Positions 1-5,499 of a stretch of DNA of 5,499 bases are shown here, one piece after another. Every line of letters starts with the position of its first letter. Position 1 is the first letter of the stretch. This DNA is from Methylomarinum sp. (GTDB taxonomy: Bacteria > Pseudomonadota > Gammaproteobacteria > Methylococcales > Methylomonadaceae), in NCBI GenBank assembly GCA_013139755.1, contig WTAG01000253.1:1-5499 (forward strand), given 5' to 3'. Below the pieces are notes generated by a model. That model was not told where the DNA came from. It ran no database searches and saw nothing but the letters and a program-made list of their open reading frames with translations. The translations under genes and the position numbers were made by a program.

Positions 1-1
1 T

Positions 2-610
2 AAAGCGCTAGCTGAAATACTTGAAGTATCTATTGATACTTACCAACAGGCAGATGCACTGGCCGAAACTGTTATTCAGCTAAGAAGCTCTATCAAACCA
101 ACTTTAGAATCAGGTAATTCTAATCAACTCACCGCATCAAACCTTTCTCAGCACCCTTCTTCAGATTTAAGTATTGTAGAAAAAAGCCTGACCAAATATT
201 TAGGTCCCATTGCCACAGTACTGGTAAAAAAACAGGCTAAAAAAAATACTACAATGGATCAACTACTAAGTTCACTTTCCAGTCATATTCCCTCAACAAA
301 AGAACGAGAAGACTTTATGCTTAGCCTGGAGTCATCTGGCATTTTAAAAACCGGCAACAGCAGAGCAGAAAGCCAAATTCAAAGTAGCTTATATTCTCAA
401 AGTTCTTCTAATACCAATCAAAAATTATTTCTTTCTGAACGGGATATCGAAAAATTAACCACCGAATTAATTATCTATCTCGGGCCTGTTGCCAAACACA
501 TGATTAAATCGGCACAAAAAAAAGCAAGCACTCGTGAACAACTCAATACCATACTTGCCGATAAAATACCCGACCTGAAACAACGCCAGTGTTTTTTAGA
601 TAATCAATAG
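2..610 (+). CDS. Probable C-terminal part of a Ser/Thr kinase-like regulator with two YLGPxA modules (5' end outside window)
   Basis: The reading frame is open from the left edge to the TAG at 608-610, giving 202 residues of a longer protein. Visible residues 1-30 (KALAE..., then YQQADALAETV) resemble the last helix of bacterial Ser/Thr kinase domains, but the usual conserved Arg is not evident, so this reading is weak. Two related modules follow. Copy A is at about residues 55-109 (core KYLGPIATVLVKKQAKK, ending IPSTKEREDFMLSL). Copy B is at about residues 145-202 (core IYLGPVAKHMIKSAQKK, ending IPDLKQRQCFLDNQ). A Ser/Asn/Gln-rich linker of about 35 residues separates them. From memory, such GPIA-type modules sit at the C-termini of bacterial Ser/Thr kinases and related signalling proteins, with no settled function. 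No transmembrane segment is visible. The neighbouring downstream gene is a clear kinase, which supports a signalling role. An internal ATG at 254 lies within copy A and is unlikely to be the start. Confidence 0.75.
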   Translation, partial: KALAEILEVSIDTYQQADALAETVIQLRSSIKPTLESGNSNQLTASNLSQHPSSDLSIVEKSLTKYLGPIATVLVKKQAKKNTTMDQLLSSLSSHIPSTKEREDFMLSLESSGILKTGNSRAESQIQSSLYSQSSSNTNQKLFLSERDIEKLTTELIIYLGPVAKHMIKSAQKKASTREQLNTILADKIPDLKQRQCFLDNQ

Positions 611-658
611 CTATGCTTCAATGTGACACAGAACAATAAATAACACCTCCAATAATAG

Positions 659-690
659 CTCTTCCCAAAAGGAGATGGTTGGGTGAGGGG
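659..690. repeat. Decayed dispersed intergenic repeat (CCCTCTCCC/GGGAGAGGG...GGGTGAGGG type)
   Basis: The segment reads CTCTTCCC, AAAA, GGAGATGG, then TTGGGTGAGGGG. This looks like a mutated copy of the pyrimidine/purine palindrome followed by a GGGTGAGGG tail that I recall as common between genes in many proteobacteria. The two arms no longer pair cleanly, so it is probably not an efficient terminator. It lies about 50 bp after the first gene's stop and is the only G-rich block in an AT-rich spacer. The identification rests on memory of the consensus, not on a second copy in this window. Confidence 0.4.
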
Positions 691-718
691 AAAACAAAAC
701 AACCTAAGTCATAGTTTA

Positions 719-746
719 TTAACGATGGAATTTAGGTCTGTATCAT
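719..746 (+). promoter_or_regulatory. Candidate sigma70-type promoter for the membrane kinase gene
   Basis: A possible -35 box TTAACG (719-724; 4 of 6 matches to TTGACA) is followed after 16 bp by TATCAT (741-746; 5 of 6 matches to TATAAT). This would start transcription near 753, about 20 nt before the kinase ATG at 774. In AT-rich DNA such matches arise by chance, so this is only a candidate. It fits the 163-bp gap between the two signalling genes, but read-through from the upstream gene is also possible because no strong terminator is seen between them. Confidence 0.3.
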
Positions 747-773
747 ATTTCAATATTTATCAAGATCATCACT

Positions 774-2663
774 ATGAATTCACAAGCACCTCAACACAAT
801 CAGGATGATGAAGCCACCCGCATAGCACCTAAAAAAACTGAACCCACAAGTCAACATCAACAAAATTACGGCTTATTTACCAATAATCTACGAATTGAAG
901 GGATTATTGGCGAAGGCGGTGTGGGGCGAGTATATCTGGCTTACGATAAAAGCATAGGCCGGCGAGTCGCTGTTAAAGAAACTTTAGACCCTTCTGCTGA
1001 TAATAACCGTGAACTCATAAACTCCTTTATACATGAAGCTAAAATCACTGGTAAATTAGAACACCCAGGCATTATACCGATATATAAAATAGGCAATCGT
1101 CGTCACTACGGCCCCTATTATGTGATGAAATATATCAAAGGCATCACTATGGAAGAACAGTTTCGTTCTTATGATGAAAACAGCGGAGAAAATAACTTTA
1201 AACGACGGATTAAGTTGCTTGATAGCCTGATTGATGTGTGTGAAGCACTGGCCTATGCTCATTCTAAAGGCGTAATCCATAGAGACATCAAACCAAACAA
1301 TATAATAAGCGGGAAATTTGGCGAAACTATTATTATTGACTGGGGCCTAGCACAAGTAATTAATGATGACGACAATACCAAGTTTTACAATAATGCCAGA
1401 AAGCACCAGCAGAGTACATTTAGTGACCTCACATCCACCACAACTGTCGGCACACCCCGTTATATGGCACCTGAACAAGTGTCAGGACATGCAAGTAAAG
1501 CCAGTGACGTCTATAGCCTGGGCGTTATTTTATTCAGGATTATCACCGGCAGACTGCCCCACACCGGTTCTGCTGATGAAGTTGAAAAAAAATTAACCAG
1601 CAATAAACCCTCTCCATCACCAATAAAATATAACCCATCAGCCCCTGCTGAACTGGTCGCTATTTGCGAAAAAGCCATTGCAAAATCAGAACTACATCGA
1701 TTTACCGATGCCAGTCAACTGCTCAAGCAATTAAATGACTATCGTAGCGGTCGCATGGTTAATATTTACAGTTATTCAAAAAAAGAACTGATACAACGTT
1801 TTTTTGCTCGCAATAAATTACTGGTCTCCATGTTAAGTCTATTACTTGTAGCCATTTTAGCCGGTGCGGGGCTTGCCCTTCATTATGCCTATCAAATGAA
1901 TCTTGCAAAAAACAAGGCAGAACAAGCTTTAGTAACAATTACCACATTTGGCGAAATGGCACAAAAACAGGCTCATATCATTGCTAAAACAATAAGATCT
2001 AACACTACAGCTTTATATACCGACCTGGGTATTGCCGCTAATAAACTCAGTCAATTAAATCAAGCAAATAGTATTGAAGAAAATACCATACTGTCTGACT
2101 TACAAAGTCAATACCCCAAATTTGAATCATTTTCAATTAGACAAGCTAATTCGCTTGCAGCTGAATTATCTTTAGGATGGAAAACCACCACACAAAAATA
2201 CGATGCACCTATTGCAAAAGTTATAGATGGTCGATTACAAATCATTTTTCGCACGCCCATACATAAAGATGGTCTCGTTGAACGTTATCTTGAGGCCAGT
2301 ATGTATCCAGAAAAGGTTATCCCCGCGCTTTTCCCTATTGCACCAGTCTCAGACTCTAAACCACAACATATATGGATAATGCGTAACGATGGTCTCATCA
2401 TATATGATATGCATGCTAAATATTTGGGGAGCAACTTATTTACCGATTCAAGATACAAACAATCGCCTTCTTTATTAGCTTTTGGGCACCTTACCTTTGG
2501 TGACGATGATGGTATTGGTAATTACACCTTTATCGATAATAATCAGAAAATTGAAAAAATTGCTTCCTGGGATAGCGTCCAGTTTAATAAAACAGAACGC
2601 TGGATTATTATTGTTAATTACCCTTATTTAATTAGCGATATGTCACATAGCCCAGTAATGTAG
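774..2663 (+). CDS. Membrane Ser/Thr protein kinase with C-terminal extracytoplasmic Cache-like sensor
   Basis: This 629-residue protein has a complete Hanks-type kinase domain at about residues 40-325. Visible motifs are the glycine loop GEGGVGRV (46-53), the ATP-binding Lys68 in VAVK, Glu88 of helix C, the catalytic loop HRDIKPNN (169-176; Asp171, Lys173, Asn176), DWG in place of DFG (189-191), GTPRYMAPEQ (226-235) and DVYSLG (245-250). All catalytic residues are present, so an active kinase is expected. The activation segment is somewhat long and rich in Ser/Thr (STFSDLTSTTT before GTP), as expected for autophosphorylation. A single hydrophobic helix at about 348-370 should place the kinase in the cytoplasm and residues 375-629 outside the membrane. 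This outer part has a helical entry, then RLQIIFRTPIHKDG and IWIMRNDGLIIYDMHAKYLG, and a GIGNYTF...WIIIVNYP tail. That pattern resembles double-Cache ligand sensors, though the Cache call is less certain than the kinase call. The start is fixed by a stop at 720-722 with no in-frame ATG between. No good Shine-Dalgarno is seen. The stop codon lies inside the downstream palindrome. Natural substrate and ligand are unknown. Confidence 0.93.
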   Translation: MNSQAPQHNQDDEATRIAPKKTEPTSQHQQNYGLFTNNLRIEGIIGEGGVGRVYLAYDKSIGRRVAVKETLDPSADNNRELINSFIHEAKITGKLEHPGIIPIYKIGNRRHYGPYYVMKYIKGITMEEQFRSYDENSGENNFKRRIKLLDSLIDVCEALAYAHSKGVIHRDIKPNNIISGKFGETIIIDWGLAQVINDDDNTKFYNNARKHQQSTFSDLTSTTTVGTPRYMAPEQVSGHASKASDVYSLGVILFRIITGRLPHTGSADEVEKKLTSNKPSPSPIKYNPSAPAELVAICEKAIAKSELHRFTDASQLLKQLNDYRSGRMVNIYSYSKKELIQRFFARNKLLVSMLSLLLVAILAGAGLALHYAYQMNLAKNKAEQALVTITTFGEMAQKQAHIIAKTIRSNTTALYTDLGIAANKLSQLNQANSIEENTILSDLQSQYPKFESFSIRQANSLAAELSLGWKTTTQKYDAPIAKVIDGRLQIIFRTPIHKDGLVERYLEASMYPEKVIPALFPIAPVSDSKPQHIWIMRNDGLIIYDMHAKYLGSNLFTDSRYKQSPSLLAFGHLTFGDDDGIGNYTFIDNNQKIEKIASWDSVQFNKTERWIIIVNYPYLISDMSHSPVM

Positions 2664-2742
2664 GATGGGCAAAGCGATAGCGTGCCCATCAATCATGGAT
2701 AAAGATGGGCACGGAATAAAGCGCCTTTGCCCATCCTACATT
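2657..2742. repeat. 86-bp nested palindromic repeat (REP/MITE-like) at the kinase gene's 3' end
   Basis: The outer arms AATGTAGGATGGGCAAAG (2657-2674) and their exact reverse complement (2725-2742) form an 18-bp perfect inverted repeat. Inside it CGTGCCCATC (2681-2690) and GATGGGCACG (2704-2713) form a perfect 10-bp stem with a 13-nt loop. Because GATGGGCA/TGCCCATC occurs in both levels, each half can alternatively fold alone (2664-2671 with 2683-2690; 2704-2711 with 2728-2735), giving two side-by-side hairpins. The right end runs into ATTTTAATA, a weak U-tract, so the RNA could terminate or stabilise the kinase transcript. The symmetry means it could act from either strand. Its size and lack of coding content fit a non-autonomous mobile repeat. 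No target-site duplication is evident. I recall GTAGGATGGGC...GCCCATCCTAC repeats as frequent in gammaproteobacterial genomes. The left arm overlaps the last codons and stop of the kinase gene. Confidence 0.88.
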
Positions 2743-2824
2743 TTAATACCCTTAATTTAATGGCAGTGATGAGAAGCATAGGAACTCTCTTTTAATTATT
2801 TAAAAACACGACCATAATTAAAAT

Positions 2825-4468
2825 ATGAAGCACGATAGTGGAAGCATCAAAACTAATTATGTTGATATTAAGCAGCAGCACATCTTTTTGGCTGAAGTTA
2901 TATGGCAACAAGGGATTATTTGTCAGATCGAACAGCTAGGCGAAGAAAACCCTGAATACGGTTATTTACTCCCAGGTTTTGTAGATGCGCATGTCCATAT
3001 AGAAAGTTCTATGTTGACACCTGTTGAATTTTCTCGATTGGCTGTACGACATGGCACTGTTGCAACGGTTTCTGACACTCATGAAATTGCCAATGTGTTA
3101 GGTTTGGACGGTATTCATTTTATGCATGAAAATGCTGCACAAACCCCTTTAAAAATTTTCTTTGGCGCTCCCTCTTGTGTACCCGCAACACCTTTTGAAA
3201 CAGCAGGCGCATGCTTAAATGCCGATCAAATAGAAAGCTTGTTTAAAACGGCTGAGACTAGCTACTTATCAGAAATGATGAATTACCCAGGAGTTTTAAA
3301 ACAAGACCCTGAAGTCATGGCAAAACTGGCAATGGCACAGCGCTACGCTTTACCAATTGATGGTCACGCCCCCAATATACAAGGCGAACAGGCCAGACAA
3401 TACGCACAGGCAGGTATCAGCACTGACCATGAATGCAGTACTTTAGCTGAGGCTAAGGATAAAATTGCTGCCGGCATGCAAATTCTGATACGAGAAGGTT
3501 CGGCGGCACGCAATTTTGAAGCACTGCATGAGTTAATTTCCCTTTATCCAGATAAAGTGATGTTTTGCAGTGACGACAAACATCCCGATGATTTGCAACT
3601 GGGACATATTAACCAATTAGTCGCTCGCGCTATTGCCAAAGGCCATAAGTTATATGATGTACTGCAATGTGCCTGCATCAACCCGGTTAAACATTATGGA
3701 TTATCGGTGGGGCAATTAGGCAAAGGTGATGCTATGGATGCAGTGCAAGTTGCAGATTTACACTCGTTTACCCCAGTACAAACCTGGATAAATGGTCTAA
3801 GCGTTGCTAAACAGGGAACCAGTTTAATCAATTCAATCAATACACCTGAATACAATCAGTTTAATGCCAGATCAGTGCAAAAAGATGACTTTTTGATTAA
3901 AGCTAAGCGTAAAAAAATCAGGGTAATTAAAGCCTTTGATGGCGAACTAATGACTCGGGAATGGCTAACCCAGCCGAAAACTAAACAGGGCCTGATAATA
4001 CCTGACATAGAAAGGGATATATTATTTTTAACTGTGGTCAATCGTTATCAACCTACTCCCCCATCAACAGGCTTTATTCACGGCTTTTGTTTAAAAGCAG
4101 GAGCATTAGCTTCCACCGTTGCTCATGATTCACATAATATTATTGCCGTCGGAGCTGATATTAATTCTCTGTGTTTAGCCGTTAATTTGCTTATTAAAAA
4201 TCAAGGAGGTATCGCTGTGATAGATGCCAATCAGCAACCGCATTTATTAGCACTGCCTATTGCCGGGTTAATGAGTAACCAAGCCGGAGATAAAGTCGCA
4301 GAACACTATAGATATTTAAATCAACACGCCACACAACTGGGTTCAACATTAAAAGCTCCCTTTATGACCTTATCCTTTATGGCTCTATTGGTTATTCCAG
4401 AATTAAAGCTGAGTGACAAGGGCTTATTTGATGGTCGTGACTTTAGTTTTACTTCACTACAAATATAG
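2825..4468 (+). CDS. ade: Adenine deaminase
   Basis: The enzyme hydrolyses adenine to hypoxanthine and ammonia in the cytoplasm, using metal ions, and feeds purine salvage or breakdown. The 547-residue protein follows the bacterial Ade family along its whole length. It has PGFVDAHVHIESSM (50-63, metal ligands His56 and His58), DTHEIANV (84-91), PSCVPA (116-121), EMMNYPGV (150-157), DGHAP (179-183), DHE (201-203), IREGSAARN (222-230), CSDDKHPDD (248-256), and in the C-terminal domain GALASTVAHDSHNI (426-439), LPIAGLMS (477-484) and KGLFDGRDFSFTSLQ (532-546). It is about 40 residues shorter than E. coli Ade (588), mainly through a reduced N-terminus with only a short beta segment before PGF. 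The start at 2825 is forced, because an in-frame TAA lies at 2819-2821. No Shine-Dalgarno is visible upstream. The xdhA gene starts 2 nt after its stop, so the two are almost certainly co-transcribed and probably translationally coupled. Confidence 0.97.
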   Translation: MKHDSGSIKTNYVDIKQQHIFLAEVIWQQGIICQIEQLGEENPEYGYLLPGFVDAHVHIESSMLTPVEFSRLAVRHGTVATVSDTHEIANVLGLDGIHFMHENAAQTPLKIFFGAPSCVPATPFETAGACLNADQIESLFKTAETSYLSEMMNYPGVLKQDPEVMAKLAMAQRYALPIDGHAPNIQGEQARQYAQAGISTDHECSTLAEAKDKIAAGMQILIREGSAARNFEALHELISLYPDKVMFCSDDKHPDDLQLGHINQLVARAIAKGHKLYDVLQCACINPVKHYGLSVGQLGKGDAMDAVQVADLHSFTPVQTWINGLSVAKQGTSLINSINTPEYNQFNARSVQKDDFLIKAKRKKIRVIKAFDGELMTREWLTQPKTKQGLIIPDIERDILFLTVVNRYQPTPPSTGFIHGFCLKAGALASTVAHDSHNIIAVGADINSLCLAVNLLIKNQGGIAVIDANQQPHLLALPIAGLMSNQAGDKVAEHYRYLNQHATQLGSTLKAPFMTLSFMALLVIPELKLSDKGLFDGRDFSFTSLQI

Positions 4469-4470
4469 AA

Positions 4471-5499
4471 ATGGCAGACTTTATCCTTAATAAGCAATCA
4501 GTTAAAACAGATTTAGCCGATGGCTTAGTGTTGCTGGATTTTTTACGCAAGGAAAAACAATTAATAGGCACCCGAGCAGCCTGTGGCGCAGGTGATTGTG
4601 GTAGCTGCATGGTGTTATCCGGGGAGTTTAAGCAAGACCGTATGTATTACCGCCCAGTGAATAGCTGTCTGTTACCTTTAGGCCTGGTAAATGGCCAACA
4701 TATAGTCACTATTGAAGGTATAAATACCGTCAGTTTAAATCCAATACAGCAAGCCTTGATTGAACAAGGTGCGATCCAATGCGGATTTTGTACACCCGGT
4801 TTAGTAATGGCAATTACCGCTTATTTCCTGAACGCTACAACTTCAACAGAGACTCTGGCGATAGATGCTGTCAGCGGTAATTTATGTCGCTGCACAGGAT
4901 ATGCAGGAATCAAACGAGCCTTAAAAGTATTAAACCAACAATTTGATTTAACCCACTCTACAGCCTTAAACCGAATCAATGATTTAATTAGCTGGAATAT
5001 TCTGCCTTTATGGTTTGCTGATATATCAGAGCGTCTTCCTCAATTATCAACAACCGAAAAAAGATCGGCTTTCAAGACTATAAAAACAGCGACCAAAGTT
5101 GCTGGTGGCACTGATTTATGGGTGCAACAGGCTCAACAATTAGCTGATCAGACTTTGGAATTTATTAATTCAGATGAACACATCAGTCTGTCACAGCAAC
5201 GCTGTACTATCAGTGCCAATACACGAATAGAAACACTACGTCTATCTTCCTTGATGCAAAAATTATTCAGCCATATTGAAACTGATTTTAAGCTGATTTG
5301 CTCTATGCCAATTCGTCAACAAGCCACGGTAGGGGGTAACCTGGTCAATGGTTCACCGATTGCTGATTTAAGTGTATTCTTTCTGGCTCTGGATGCAATG
5401 CTTATTTTAAAGTCACAGCAGCAACAAAGAGCATTGCCATTGCGACAATTTTTTAAAGACTATAAACAGACTGATTTACAGACTGAGGAACAGTTGATA
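4471..5499 (+). CDS. xdhA: Xanthine dehydrogenase small subunit, [2Fe-2S] and FAD-binding (3' end outside window)
   Basis: This is the electron-transfer subunit of xanthine dehydrogenase, which oxidises hypoxanthine to xanthine and urate together with the molybdopterin subunit XdhB, passing electrons through two iron-sulfur clusters and FAD to NAD+. The 343 visible residues show the plant-ferredoxin-type cluster (Cys38, Cys43, Cys46 in ACGAGDCGSC, and Cys66 in NSCL) and the second cluster (CGFC, Cys104 and Cys107; CRC, Cys139 and Cys141). A linker leads to the FAD domain, with AGGTDLWV (211-218) and TVGGNLVNGSPIAD (286-299). The order matches proteobacterial XdhA, whose usual length is near 470-490 residues, so about 130 are missing beyond the right edge. 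The start ATG is 2 nt after the ade stop. No Shine-Dalgarno stands out, which suggests coupling to ade translation. The first cluster has RAACGAGDCGSC where many relatives have EGC.EGDCGAC, but all ligand cysteines are kept. Other members of this flavoprotein family share the fold, but placement after ade favours purine oxidation. Confidence 0.94.
   Translation, partial: MADFILNKQSVKTDLADGLVLLDFLRKEKQLIGTRAACGAGDCGSCMVLSGEFKQDRMYYRPVNSCLLPLGLVNGQHIVTIEGINTVSLNPIQQALIEQGAIQCGFCTPGLVMAITAYFLNATTSTETLAIDAVSGNLCRCTGYAGIKRALKVLNQQFDLTHSTALNRINDLISWNILPLWFADISERLPQLSTTEKRSAFKTIKTATKVAGGTDLWVQQAQQLADQTLEFINSDEHISLSQQRCTISANTRIETLRLSSLMQKLFSHIETDFKLICSMPIRQQATVGGNLVNGSPIADLSVFFLALDAMLILKSQQQQRALPLRQFFKDYKQTDLQTEEQLI

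Noticed and set aside
226..523. Runs of 7-8 A residues at 226-232, 239-246 and 516-523 as programmed slippage or phase-variation sites
   Set aside because: They encode Lys-rich stretches in an AT-rich gene that stays in frame through both modules; nothing downstream in another frame suggests a productive shift product.
609..660. AGCTAT/ATAGCT inverted repeat as a terminator for the first gene
   Set aside because: Only 6 bp with a loop of about 40 nt and no U-tract, so a functional terminator is unlikely.
1056..1280. Minus-strand open frame of 74 codons inside the kinase gene
   Set aside because: It lies fully within the conserved kinase domain on the opposite strand, has no recognisable protein features, and is a by-product of the real gene's codons.
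1363..1596. Plus-strand open frame of 77 codons in another frame of the kinase gene
   Set aside because: It overlaps the activation loop and DVYSLG region of the kinase, which is clearly the coding frame, and its translation resembles nothing.
2761..2778. Possible sigma54 promoter (TGGCAG...AAGCA) upstream of ade
   Set aside because: The GG and GC elements are two bases too far apart for the -24/-12 consensus and the TTGC box is absent.
2790..2818. CATAAT (2813-2818) as a -10 box for ade
   Set aside because: The paired -35 would be TTTTAA, only 3 of 6 matches, and transcription would begin almost at the start codon. In such AT-rich DNA this is not enough to call a promoter.
3856..4041. Minus-strand open frame of 61 codons inside ade
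   Set aside because: Antisense to a fully conserved enzyme, with no start context or recognisable motif.

Overview
The window holds four same-strand (+) genes of an AT-rich bacterium, most likely a gammaproteobacterium. The evidence for that is the E. coli-like adenine deaminase, the proteobacterial-type XdhA, and intergenic palindromes of a kind I recall as abundant in gammaproteobacteria, including methanotrophs. The lineage assignment is tentative. No tRNA, rRNA, CRISPR array, transposase or phage gene is visible.

Left part (2-2663), signalling. The first gene enters from outside the window. Its visible 202 residues contain two copies of a roughly 55-residue helical module with a YLGP(I/V)A core, preceded by a stretch like the last helix of a Ser/Thr kinase domain. 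It is therefore probably the tail of a kinase or kinase-like regulator. A 163-bp spacer with a decayed dispersed repeat and a plausible sigma70-like promoter follows. Next is a complete 629-residue membrane Ser/Thr kinase: a full catalytic domain, one transmembrane helix, and a C-terminal extracytoplasmic region of about 250 residues that looks like a Cache-type sensor.

Middle (2657-2742). An 86-bp two-level palindrome has an 18-bp perfect outer inverted repeat and a 10-bp perfect inner one. Its left arm overlaps the end of the kinase gene and provides that gene's stop codon. It can also act as a transcription barrier between the signalling genes and the purine genes.

Right part (2825-5499), purine breakdown. 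A complete adenine deaminase gene (ade) is followed after 2 nt by the small subunit of xanthine dehydrogenase (xdhA, cut by the right edge). Together they give the route adenine to hypoxanthine, then xanthine and urate. The large molybdopterin subunit (xdhB) would be expected just downstream.

The two halves are probably separate transcription units. The most unusual items are the kinase-sensor fusion, its repeat-supplied stop codon, and the duplicated YLGPxA module. I see no convincing case for a wholly new system.
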